A stretch of DNA of 64,000 nt, taken from contig NZ_CP095855.1 of the NCBI RefSeq assembly GCF_023100805.1, forward strand, positions 7,481,001 to 7,545,000, written 5' to 3'. The translations under genes and the position numbers were made by a program. This stretch comes from Chitinophaga filiformis. Lineage in GTDB: Bacteria > Bacteroidota > Bacteroidia > Chitinophagales > Chitinophagaceae. The notes under the pieces were generated by a model. That model was not told where the DNA came from. It searched no databases and saw only the letters and a program-made list of their open reading frames with translations. Within the stretch, counting starts at the first letter, position 1. Every line of letters starts with the position of its first letter. Below are positions 18,583 to 26,455 of this stretch, piece after piece.

Positions 18583-20187
18583 ATGAAAAAGAGAAATATA
18601 TTCATCACTGCGCTTGCAGCACTTGTTACTGTCAGTGCCTGCAGGAAATTAGATGTGGATGTTGAATCACAATATGTAAACGGCAACTTTCCTTCCACTT
18701 CACAGGACTATGCTGCCTTATTAGGCACCATGTATACAAACCTGGCCTCCAACTATGCCATCGCCTACTGGCGTATGCAGGAGCTCTCTACAGATGAAGC
18801 GATCATTCCTGCCCGTGATGGTAACTTTGACGATGGCGGTCAGTACAGGCAATTACACTATCATACCTGGACATATGATCATCCTAACGTAACCGGTATC
18901 TGGCAATGGGGTTTCGGCGGCATCAATAACTGTAACCGCCTGATCAATCTGACGAAAGCCTCCAGTGTGGACACCACCACGAAAGCAGCTAATATTGCGG
19001 AGGTAAGGGCTATACGCGCCTTGTACTATTTCTTTATGATGGATACTTATGGTAATGTACCACTTATCACTGATTTCCCGGTAGCCACTTTACCAGCCAC
19101 ACAGGAAAGGGCCAAAATCTTTGCGTTCATTGAATCAGAATTGAAAGCCATTGCGCAGCAATTGCCTTCCAAATCGAACAATGCGGCCACCAACGTTTTG
19201 CAGTATGGCCGTCCTACAAAAGCAATGGCATTCGCCCTGCTGGCAAAGATGTACCTGAATGCGGCAGTATATCTGGGCGCGGGCAATGACCGTAACCAGG
19301 ATGTTGTTGCTATGACAGACAGTATCCAGAACAATAGCAGTTACTTCCTGGATGGCAGGTTCCGCGATATCTTCCTGCCGAATAACGGTCCGCAGATCAA
19401 TGAGACCATCTTCGCTATTCCGTACGATCAGCAGATTCCCGGTAACCAGTTCACCCGTTTTGGATTCTACTATTACCTGGCGCAGGCATACGGCTTTAAC
19501 GTTGGTCTGAGTATTGCGATGAGCACAACGCCTGAATTCTACAAGCGTTTTAACCTGAAAGGTGATGTAAGGAACAATACCTGGCTGGTAGGCCCTCAAT
19601 ACTATCCTGATGGTAACGGCGGCTTCACTAACCAGCCTGTATATTATCCCAACAGTACCAACCAGGTGGTGATCACTCCAGACCTCATACTGGTACCACC
19701 CAAACCAATGGATCTTGGTAATACCATTGCCAGCCAGGCAGAAGGTGTACGTTCCATCAAGTACTATCCTGACCCTGCCATTATCCAGGCTACCCGTCTG
19801 AATGGTAATGATGTACCGGTATTCCGCCTGGCAGACGTTTACCTGATGAAAGCAGAGGCTATTCTGCGCGGAGCGGCGCCTACTACAGTCAACGGTGTAT
19901 TGCAAACACCTGATTATTTGGTTAACTTGCTACGCTCGCGTGCCGGTGCGCCTCCGGTTGCCGGTATTGACCTGCCGGGCTTATTGGACGAACGTGCGCG
20001 TGAACTGTCGTGGGAAGGATGGCGTCGTAATGACCTGATCCGCTTCGACCTGTTTGAAAAAGAATATCCTTTGCCAAACGATAACCTGAGCATGAACAAG
20101 GATACGAGGAGAAGACTCTATCCTATTCCTATCACGGAGATCAGGCTGAATGGCAACCTGAGACAGAATCCAGGTTACGATCAATAA
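18583..20187 (+). CDS. SusD/RagB-like surface lipoprotein
   Basis: 534 aa. The lipoprotein signal ends at VTVSAC (Cys at about 20), followed by RKLDVDVESQYVNGNF. The N-terminal TPR-like fold typical of SusD is seen in AEVRAIRALYYFFMMDTYGNVPLITDF (shown as separate helices in the family), and the C-terminal signature RARELSWEGWRRNDLIRF lies at about 470-487. The end, LRQNPGYDQ, is the usual SusD terminus. It caps the SusC pore encoded just upstream and captures ligand at the cell surface. A stem-loop with a short T-run separates it from the PI-PLC gene. Confidence 0.94.
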   Translation: MKKRNIFITALAALVTVSACRKLDVDVESQYVNGNFPSTSQDYAALLGTMYTNLASNYAIAYWRMQELSTDEAIIPARDGNFDDGGQYRQLHYHTWTYDHPNVTGIWQWGFGGINNCNRLINLTKASSVDTTTKAANIAEVRAIRALYYFFMMDTYGNVPLITDFPVATLPATQERAKIFAFIESELKAIAQQLPSKSNNAATNVLQYGRPTKAMAFALLAKMYLNAAVYLGAGNDRNQDVVAMTDSIQNNSSYFLDGRFRDIFLPNNGPQINETIFAIPYDQQIPGNQFTRFGFYYYLAQAYGFNVGLSIAMSTTPEFYKRFNLKGDVRNNTWLVGPQYYPDGNGGFTNQPVYYPNSTNQVVITPDLILVPPKPMDLGNTIASQAEGVRSIKYYPDPAIIQATRLNGNDVPVFRLADVYLMKAEAILRGAAPTTVNGVLQTPDYLVNLLRSRAGAPPVAGIDLPGLLDERARELSWEGWRRNDLIRFDLFEKEYPLPNDNLSMNKDTRRRLYPIPITEIRLNGNLRQNPGYDQ

Positions 20188-20222
20188 TTAAAGGATTACA
20201 ATAAAAGAACATTAAGGCCCGG

Positions 20223-20254
20223 CAGCCGGTTCTTTCACAGGCCGGCTGTTCTTT
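20223..20254 (+). terminator. Intercistronic terminator-like hairpin after SusD
   Basis: CAGCCGG / CCGGCTG (7-bp arms, 12-nt loop) followed by TTCTTT, between SusD and the PI-PLC gene, 14 bp before the next ATG. It could act as a partial terminator lowering expression of the enzyme. Confidence 0.5.
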
Positions 20255-20268
20255 AAAACAATAAATCA

Positions 20269-21351
20269 ATGAAGGCATTTACAGGATTTGTACTGGCAGC
20301 AGCTCTCAGCCTGCTGCATAACGATGTACCAGACAGCGTGAAGATGAACAGGATACAAGTCATCGGTTCACACAACAGTTACAAGAAAGCCATTGATCCT
20401 GCACTGTTTAAAATGTTCCAGCAGCGGGACTCAGTATCGGCCAGTAAAATCGACTACGAGCACATTTCCATTGCCGAGCAGCTGGATATGGGCTTACTGA
20501 ACCTGGAGGTCGATGTTTATGCAGACGCAAAAGGCGGAAAATATGCACATCCCAAAGGACTGGACTGGGTAAAAGGACAGGCGCCTTATGATGAGAAAGG
20601 CATTATGAATGAACCTGGGTTCAAAGTATTACACATCCCCGACCTGGACTTCCGCAATGACTACCTGACGTTAAAGAACCTGCTGGCAGAGTTAAGAACA
20701 TGGTCAGAAAAGCACCCGCAACACTACCCGGTATTTATTACCCTGGAGCCTAAGGATGGCGCTTCAAAAAGTAAGGAAATCACTGAACCGGAACCATTTA
20801 CTACTGAAGTTTTTGATCAGCTGGATAAGGCACTGATAGATGGATTGGGGAAAGAGCACCTCATTATGCCTGATATGGTGAGAGGAAAATACAAGACGCT
20901 GGAAGAAGCCATACTACACGACAACTGGCCAACGGTGAAAGCAGTTGAGGGCAAATTCGCTTTCATCCTTGACGCCAAAGATGCCAAAAGAGATCTGTAT
21001 ATCGCCGGTCATCCCGCGCTGAAAAGCCGTGTTGTGTTCACCAATTCCGATCCCGGTTCTCCGGAAGCAGCAATGATGATCAGGAACGACCCTAATGATC
21101 CGGAAATAAAAGACCTGGTAGAGAAAGGATACATCATCCGTACAAGAGCTGATTCCGATACCAGGGAAGCACGCCTGAACGATAGATCAAGCTTTGTAGC
21201 CGCCTGCAATTCAGGAGCGCAGATCATTACCACTGATTATTACAGGAAGAGCACACATTTCAAGTCTGACTACGAGATCAGCTTTGAAGGAAAGAAATAT
21301 TGCAGATTGAATCCTTTATTTAATAACACGGCCGCTGTGAGCAAGAAGTAA
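20269..21351 (+). CDS. PI-PLC-like calcium-dependent phosphodiesterase
   Basis: 360 aa, predicted exported (short hydrophobic N-terminus, about 1-17). It has the TIM-barrel PI-PLC-C1 fold: catalytic His35 in GSHNSYK, Asn36, metal ligands Glu80 and Asp82 in LNLEVDVY, second catalytic His122 in KVLHIPDLD, then TLEPKDG (159-164) and FAFILDAKD. The family (Ca2+-dependent phosphoinositide-specific phospholipase C) cleaves phosphodiester bonds of inositol phospholipids or related molecules. In this genome context it would process what SusC/SusD captures. The gene lies 81 bp after SusD with a hairpin between them. Substrate identity (phosphatidylinositol, GPI glycan or another phosphodiester) is not fixed by sequence. 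Confidence 0.88.
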   Translation: MKAFTGFVLAAALSLLHNDVPDSVKMNRIQVIGSHNSYKKAIDPALFKMFQQRDSVSASKIDYEHISIAEQLDMGLLNLEVDVYADAKGGKYAHPKGLDWVKGQAPYDEKGIMNEPGFKVLHIPDLDFRNDYLTLKNLLAELRTWSEKHPQHYPVFITLEPKDGASKSKEITEPEPFTTEVFDQLDKALIDGLGKEHLIMPDMVRGKYKTLEEAILHDNWPTVKAVEGKFAFILDAKDAKRDLYIAGHPALKSRVVFTNSDPGSPEAAMMIRNDPNDPEIKDLVEKGYIIRTRADSDTREARLNDRSSFVAACNSGAQIITTDYYRKSTHFKSDYEISFEGKKYCRLNPLFNNTAAVSKK

Positions 21352-21374
21352 TTGGGTTCATGTTATTGTTTGAA

Positions 21375-21417
21375 GAGCGTCTTGTGAAACGGTGATGCGT
21401 TTTGCAAGGCGCTTTTT
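21375..21417 (+). terminator. Intrinsic terminator after PI-PLC gene
   Basis: An imperfect stem pairs AGCGTCTTG...AAACG with CGTTT...CAAGGCGCT and is followed by TTTTT. It touches the stop codon of the convergent gene at 21416. Confidence 0.65.
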
Positions 21418-22084
21418 AATTTACCCTGTTTTCCCTGATGCGCTCAAGCTGTTCCATTGACTGGCTAAATTGTTTTTTATATTCTTCCAGATGCCAGCCA
21501 GGTTTATTGGCAACAAATTTCTCCCATTTATCCTGATACCGTTTAGCGGCATCCTGATCAATGTACCATAATGCACAAAGGGCTTCAGGTTGATCATGAA
21601 CAAGATCTTTCCTTTCCAGATAATAATCCAGGTATTGTTCAAGATAACCAATTGATTTTCCGGTACCAAAAGACGCTAGCGCAATACAATATGCAGCACC
21701 TGCATAACAGAAATTACTCTTAAGCAATAAAGTACCAATAGTATCTTCAAATTCTATATACCTGTTAGCAGCGGCAAAATATGCACCGGTTGTCAACGTC
21801 CTCCAGTTGAAGCATTCTAATAATATTCTGACAACATCTGGAGTAATTTCTTCGGATGCATTTTTAGCAGCGCTAAGTCGCTCCTTTTTAGGAGACAAAA
21901 AGCTCATATAAAAAGGTTTTACCCATTTAGTAGTAAATTCCAGTGGCGGTGGGACCTGACTGCCAGTTACCACTAAGCTTTCAAACGGGTTATTATGCAA
22001 GGCTACTGTTTCCACCTCATTCGACTTGGTAAATGGTTTTCTGAAAATCATATATGGGCATAGATTATAGCTAGCTATCCTCAT
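21416..22084 (-). CDS. DUF6000-like protein of unknown function
   Basis: 222 aa; a start at an internal ATG (22051, beginning IFRKPFTKSNEVE) is also possible. It is helical, with the ordered segments TPDVVRILLECFNWRTLTTGAYFAA, IGTLLLKSNFCYAGAAYCIALASFG and YLEQYLDYYLERKD (the first and second are given only as landmarks), followed by CALWYIDQDAA. That order resembles DUF6000, a family of unknown function, recalled from memory and not checked. There is no signal peptide or membrane helix, so it is cytoplasmic. Nothing in the neighbourhood suggests a role. Confidence 0.7.
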   Translation of the reverse strand: MRIASYNLCPYMIFRKPFTKSNEVETVALHNNPFESLVVTGSQVPPPLEFTTKWVKPFYMSFLSPKKERLSAAKNASEEITPDVVRILLECFNWRTLTTGAYFAAANRYIEFEDTIGTLLLKSNFCYAGAAYCIALASFGTGKSIGYLEQYLDYYLERKDLVHDQPEALCALWYIDQDAAKRYQDKWEKFVANKPGWHLEEYKKQFSQSMEQLERIRENRVN

Positions 22085-22193
22085 CGAAGATACAAATACT
22101 CACAATATCCGTTTTATGTGCTCACAGACAGGCAAGTCGTAAATCGCCTCTTCTTTGTCTTTTTCACCCCTCATCCTTATAAACACACCACCG

Positions 22194-22201
22194 TAAGTTT
22201 G
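22194..22201 (+). promoter_or_regulatory. Possible -7 element for SRPBCC gene
   Basis: TAAGTTTG matches TAnnTTTG, 43 bp before the ATG at 22245. No TTTG at the expected -33 spacing. Confidence 0.35.
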
Positions 22202-22244
22202 TATCGTTAACAACAACAAAATAAACAAACAAAAACGCTCTGAT

Positions 22245-22670
22245 ATGACAACTACAACCAAAACCGCAATTACCGTAGAAACCACCATTCAGGCGCCGGT
22301 AGCAAAAGTATGGGAATACTGGAACCAGCCTGAACATATTAAGAAATGGGCTTTCGCTTCTGACGACTGGCACGTACCTGCATCCGAAAACGACCTGCGT
22401 ACAGGCGGTAAGTTCAGTACTACGATGGCAGCTAAAGATGGTAGTTTCAGTTTTGACTTTGGTGGCGTGTATACACAGGTGAAAGAACACAAGCTGATAG
22501 AATACACCCTGGGAGATGAAAGAAAGGTAAGCATCCTTTTCAGCAGCATAGGTGAGGCAACCAAAATAGTGGAGACTTTCGAAGCGGAAGATACTCACTC
22601 TGTTGAAATGCAGCAGAGCGGCTGGCAGGCCATCCTGGATAACTTTAAAAAGTATACAGAAGCCAATTAA
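22245..22670 (+). CDS. SRPBCC / AHSA1-like domain protein
   Basis: 141 aa, a single START/Bet v1-like domain of the AHSA1 type. It begins with the typical VETTIQAPVAKVWEYW helix-grip entry, then PEHIKKWAFASDDW and GGKFSTTM, and ends with the long C-terminal helix SGWQAILDNFKKYTEA. Proteins of this family bind small hydrophobic ligands in a central cavity. The specific role is unknown. It is monocistronic and cytoplasmic, with a strong terminator 50 bp downstream. Confidence 0.88.
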   Translation: MTTTTKTAITVETTIQAPVAKVWEYWNQPEHIKKWAFASDDWHVPASENDLRTGGKFSTTMAAKDGSFSFDFGGVYTQVKEHKLIEYTLGDERKVSILFSSIGEATKIVETFEAEDTHSVEMQQSGWQAILDNFKKYTEAN

Positions 22671-22723
22671 TAAAAGTCTTTACGCAGCATCAGCTATTTC
22701 CGGTACTGCACGGACATAAAAAG

Positions 22724-22762
22724 AGGAGTTGTTCCAACACTATATCGGGACAACTCCTTTCT
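22724..22762 (+). terminator. Intrinsic terminator after SRPBCC gene
   Basis: AGGAGTTGTTCC pairs with GGGACAACTCCT (one wobble/mismatch) with an 11-nt loop, then TTCTTT. It also serves the convergent lipoprotein gene. Confidence 0.75.
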
Positions 22763-22790
22763 TTACTATTCGAATTGACTGACCTCCTGG

Positions 22791-23561
22791 TTATCTAAAA
22801 AAGCCGGCGGCGGTAGTGGTTTTTTCCACCCAGCAACCCGAACTGGCTTTTAGTACATACTCACTCAACCCCACCCTGTTCGCTCCCGGCGCCCAGTCAT
22901 AGGTATACCCCAGCCTTGTCCACGGATAATAATAATCCGTAGCTGAATTCAAGGGACGATAGTAGGAGTAGATGATATTGTTATTGAACCACACCCGGTA
23001 CTCATCAGGTACACTGCTTACCAGCGTGGAGCCCGTGGTGGTAGTGGTAATGGCGGTGTCTCCTGCGGGACGGAACAGCTTTGAAGCGTGCACCCATACC
23101 TGTGCAATATGTGTATTACTCTTGCTATTTACAGGAGGCAATCCCAGCAGCTGACTGATACGCTGTATTGTGTCTGAGCTCGGGGTAAAGCCCGGTCCCA
23201 GTTTTTGTAACATTTGAGACGGAATGAAAAACCAGCTATCTCCCCAGGTGGTGGTAATAGAATCTCCCGCTGGGAAACTTTCAGGATACCGCATGAAGGT
23301 AGCCATCAATACATAGCTTTGTCCATTGATGGTCTTCCATTGCAGCCTGGGGTTGCTTGCCGAAACAGGCCAGAGGGTATCTATTGCTTCCGAGCCATTA
23401 TCCACCATGGCATCTTTAATAGATTGAGCATATAGCGCATTCATGTCCGGATTGGGTGTTACCTCGTCGTCATCTTTCGAGCAACTCACTACGGTAAGGC
23501 CAAGCAGAACAATAACAATGGTAAATAAGCTGTTGTGGAAACAGGGAGAGGCGTTTTTCAT
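22791..23561 (-). CDS. Uncharacterised lipoprotein
   Basis: 256 aa. A signal peptide ends at the lipobox VVSC (Cys27), followed by an acidic linker SKDDDEVTPNPD typical of surface-exposed Bacteroidota lipoproteins. The mature part contains tryptophan- and tyrosine-rich beta-like stretches (TTWGDSWFFIPSQM, NNIIYSYYRPL) and ends with CWVEKTTTAAGFFR. I do not recognise the fold. It stands alone between convergent and unrelated genes. Confidence 0.72.
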   Translation of the reverse strand: MKNASPCFHNSLFTIVIVLLGLTVVSCSKDDDEVTPNPDMNALYAQSIKDAMVDNGSEAIDTLWPVSASNPRLQWKTINGQSYVLMATFMRYPESFPAGDSITTTWGDSWFFIPSQMLQKLGPGFTPSSDTIQRISQLLGLPPVNSKSNTHIAQVWVHASKLFRPAGDTAITTTTTGSTLVSSVPDEYRVWFNNNIIYSYYRPLNSATDYYYPWTRLGYTYDWAPGANRVGLSEYVLKASSGCWVEKTTTAAGFFR

Positions 23562-23725
23562 TGGATTTCTTGTGATCTATTGAGAATGAGATAAAATTAA
23601 CAGCTATTTCCATTCATTCTCCGGCCATTCCTGGTCATTATTATTTCCCTTGTTCATTTTGTTCATTTTCCCAGCCCTGGCAATAGCACCCTTCCTGTTG
23701 GAAAGGGCCTACGCCACCACGCGGG

Positions 23726-24307
23726 CTAATGCGCACGCCTTCTTCGTGTAGTATGCCAGATGCGGTGATGGGGATACTTCCTGTGGGAGGTCACGTTATT
23801 GAAGATGAGTGCTACCATCAATAAGATCAGGACGCCAGACAGCACAGGACTTAATACATACATATATCCCATGGCTTTAATCTTCTCCGACCCGATATTA
23901 GCGATCAGGGCTGTAGCGCCGCCAGGCGGGTGCAGGGTTTTGGTGATCTGCATCAGCACGATGGACAGCGAGACGGATAATGCTGCGGCCAGCCACAATT
24001 CACCCGGTATCAGCTTATGAACAGTAACCCCTACCAGGGCACAGATAAGATGCCCGCCTACCAGGTTTCTCGGTTGGGCAAGGGGACTGTTGATGATGCC
24101 ATAAATGAGCACGGAAGATGCTCCAAAGGAGCCAATGAGGAATAAATTATCTGTAGGGGATAAAAAGTTACTTTGCAGAAGGCCGATCAGCCCGATACCG
24201 GTAAATGCGCCCAGGAAAGTCCAGAAGTGTTCCCTGAAGTCAAGCAAAGTTTCCTTGTACAGGACATACCTCACCCTGCGGAGATGCCGCTTTGTCTTTT
24301 TTCCCAT
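23726..24307 (-). CDS. HPP-family integral membrane protein
   Basis: 193 aa with four to five membrane helices (about 27-45, 54-72, 82-100, 103-121, 146-170). It carries the family motif HPP in TLHPPGGATALIA (126-128) and the conserved NSPLAQPRN (73-81). HPP proteins are small membrane proteins; some plant members are linked to nitrite transport, but the bacterial role is not established. The N-terminus (KKTKRHLRRVR) and C-terminus are strongly basic, so both are likely cytoplasmic. Confidence 0.88.
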   Translation of the reverse strand: MGKKTKRHLRRVRYVLYKETLLDFREHFWTFLGAFTGIGLIGLLQSNFLSPTDNLFLIGSFGASSVLIYGIINSPLAQPRNLVGGHLICALVGVTVHKLIPGELWLAAALSVSLSIVLMQITKTLHPPGGATALIANIGSEKIKAMGYMYVLSPVLSGVLILLMVALIFNNVTSHRKYPHHRIWHTTRRRRAH

Positions 24308-24494
24308 TATTTCCCTTTATTCCCTTTTTTGAGCGGCAAAACTAAGGCAACAAAATGGCATCGTCAATAGTCATTATGTGTCGTATAGCAGTCATATACC
24401 TGAGGTTGGTCTGCATTCAGGTTGGAGCTGAGGTGGATCCAGTCGCCGCTGCTGACGGCAGAACCATTTAAATATCAGCAACATACAGATCCAA

Positions 24495-25073
24495 TCATAA
24501 TATTCCTTTCAAGCGCAGGTGCTGCAACAACATAATCGTTTTTGCATCTCTGATATCTCCATTATCTATCATGGCAAGCGCTTTTTCAAAAGGAAGCTCC
24601 AACACTTCAATCTCTTCCTGCTCATGCGCTACCCCACCGCCTTCATGCACTTTCATGTCAGGGGCATACTCAGCGACAAAGAAGTAAAGGATCTCGGTCA
24701 CTGAACCCGGCGACATATACGCTTCAAATATCTTGCGGACATGAGATAGCTTGTAACCCGTTTCTTCTTCTACCTCCCTGCGGATGCAGTCCTCAGGACT
24801 ATCCTTATCCAGCAGGCCGGCACAGGCTTCGATGAGCATACCGGAAGCATTACCGTTAACAAAAGTGGGCAGGCGGAACTGACGCGTCAGGATAACAGAC
24901 CTTTGTTCCACATTATACAGGAGAATTACCGCCCCGTTTCCACGGTCATAGGCTTCCCGGGTCTGGGTCTGCCAGCTACCGTTCTTCAGTTTAAAATCGT
25001 AGGTGTATTTGCGAAGTGTATACCAATTGTCGGACAGGACCTCTTCTTTCTGAATTTTTATTTCGGGCAACAT
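24495..25073 (-). CDS. NUDIX hydrolase, NudK/ADP-ribose pyrophosphatase type
   Basis: 192 aa from the ATG at 25073. The TTG at 25103 overlaps a TATATTTG promoter-like element and is therefore rejected. The Nudix box spans about 86-108 (G-x5-E-x7-REVEEETGY), with the helix glutamates for Mg2+ in REVEEETGY. The upstream strand RSVILTRQFRLPT and a length near 190 aa match the NudK/ADP-ribose pyrophosphatase subgroup, which hydrolyses nucleotide sugars such as GDP-mannose or ADP-ribose. The exact substrate is not determined. It is cytoplasmic and monocistronic. Confidence 0.88.
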   Translation of the reverse strand: MLPEIKIQKEEVLSDNWYTLRKYTYDFKLKNGSWQTQTREAYDRGNGAVILLYNVEQRSVILTRQFRLPTFVNGNASGMLIEACAGLLDKDSPEDCIRREVEEETGYKLSHVRKIFEAYMSPGSVTEILYFFVAEYAPDMKVHEGGGVAHEQEEIEVLELPFEKALAMIDNGDIRDAKTIMLLQHLRLKGIL

Positions 25074-25100
25074 AAACTGATCAATGTTAACGGTTAGCCC

Positions 25101-25108
25101 CAAATATA
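25101..25108 (-). promoter_or_regulatory. Possible -7 promoter element for NUDIX gene
   Basis: The minus strand reads TATATTTG 27 bp upstream of the ATG at 25073. It decides against the TTG start at 25103. No -33 TTTG at the usual spacing. Confidence 0.35.
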
Positions 25109-25120
25109 CCTCAAAAGATC

Positions 25121-26452
25121 TTACATACTGCTGCCATATATAGGTTTAATACCAGCAGCTTTGATCTTTTCCAGTACCTTCTCTCCCACCTTACGTCCCT
25201 GTGCTACGCCATTGTCAATTGCATCACGATAATGGATGCCTCCGTATAAACGGGAAATGGCGGCTTCCTGTGATGCGGCCAGGAAGGAGTTAAACTTACG
25301 CGCAGGGATCTCAAACATTTCCTCGGAGTTATCTTCATAGGCAAAATGATCGCCCAGCAGGTAGGTCAGCACGGTAGCCGCAGCAGAAGATACCACACTA
25401 TGGCCACTGGTGTATTCAGGAAATGGAGGTGTTTGTAATAAAGGCTTCCATTTCACGTCTATGTAACGGTTAATATATGTTTCCGGACGGATGCGGTTAG
25501 AAAGGTATTTTGCGTCCCAGCAACTGATAAAAGCATCCATCATCGTAACGGCAGCGACAGCATGCAGCAGGACGGTCTTATCGAAATCCAGCTGTGCCCT
25601 GCGGGCGGCAATGCCAGCAATATTCATCCAATGGCCGCCTGGTGTGATCTTTTTAAAACCGATGGCCATATGTCCGTAAGTACTTACGGCAAAAGGATTA
25701 CAATCCCAAAAGGACGCAATGACCCGCTGTTCCATATTGAGATTGACACCGGCATCAAACACTTCCCTGTTCAGTGCATAGAACGCGCTTGCAGTGTCTT
25801 TGCTGAAAGGTACAGGAGCTGCCGGCACAAACTGGTTGCAGGAATCTATGATCATGGGCCTGATAGTGTTCCAGTGAGGCTCTACCGCTTCAATATAAGC
25901 CGGTGGCGTGGGATACCAGTATTCTTCTCCTTTCACCGGTGTATAACGTACAAGTGTACTGAGCTTTCCGTAACCATCCGGCCGCGACCACTGCACGGTT
26001 TGTTTGGCAACATCTTCCGCAACAGCCACGGAATTCCGGACAATGCTATCCGGCACCTTATCTTTCTTAAATAACAGCAGCAGTTTTTCCTCATCCTTCT
26101 GCAGCATAAACCCTGAAGGCAACATCAGCTTACCTGTTTCCAGTATGCTGTACACTGCTGCTATGCGATAATCATACATACGCCCGCCATCATGTACTGC
26201 GATGCCAGGATATGATCTGATAAATGTAGCCGCATCGGGAATGTTTTTGTTATGTGCTGTTATGATGCTGTAAGCCGATATCATCGCATAGCTGTAAAAG
26301 CGGCAGGCGGCAGGAGGATTCACCACATCGTGCATCATAACCATCGACAGTGAAAATACCGATGGCTGTATATAGTCTGTAAAGCTCGTTTTAGACTGTT
26401 GTGTATATCCGAACTGATATACAAAGAGCAGAAGGATCGTCAATCTTTTCAT
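25121..26452 (-). CDS. Vanadium-dependent haloperoxidase / PAP2-family protein
   Basis: 443 aa with a signal peptide (about 1-17, ending YTQQ). It has the vanadate/phosphate-binding triad motifs in order: Lys315 and Arg322-Pro in DAKYLSNRIRP, then PEYTSGHSVVS (346-355, His351), then SRLYGGIHYRD (400-410, Arg401, His407). The two histidines correspond to the acid-base and vanadium-linked histidines of haloperoxidases or the nucleophile of PAP2 phosphatases. Chemistry (halide oxidation versus phosphatase) cannot be told from the motifs. It is the last gene of the SusC-SusD-FG-GAP operon, 3 bp after the FG-GAP gene, an association I have seen repeatedly in Bacteroidota annotations. Confidence 0.88.
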   Translation of the reverse strand: MKRLTILLLFVYQFGYTQQSKTSFTDYIQPSVFSLSMVMMHDVVNPPAACRFYSYAMISAYSIITAHNKNIPDAATFIRSYPGIAVHDGGRMYDYRIAAVYSILETGKLMLPSGFMLQKDEEKLLLLFKKDKVPDSIVRNSVAVAEDVAKQTVQWSRPDGYGKLSTLVRYTPVKGEEYWYPTPPAYIEAVEPHWNTIRPMIIDSCNQFVPAAPVPFSKDTASAFYALNREVFDAGVNLNMEQRVIASFWDCNPFAVSTYGHMAIGFKKITPGGHWMNIAGIAARRAQLDFDKTVLLHAVAAVTMMDAFISCWDAKYLSNRIRPETYINRYIDVKWKPLLQTPPFPEYTSGHSVVSSAAATVLTYLLGDHFAYEDNSEEMFEIPARKFNSFLAASQEAAISRLYGGIHYRDAIDNGVAQGRKVGEKVLEKIKAAGIKPIYGSSM

Positions 26453-26455
26453 ACG

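Noticed and set aside
19135..19905. 256-aa minus-strand open frame inside the SusD gene
   Set aside because: Antisense shadow of a SusD gene with intact signatures.
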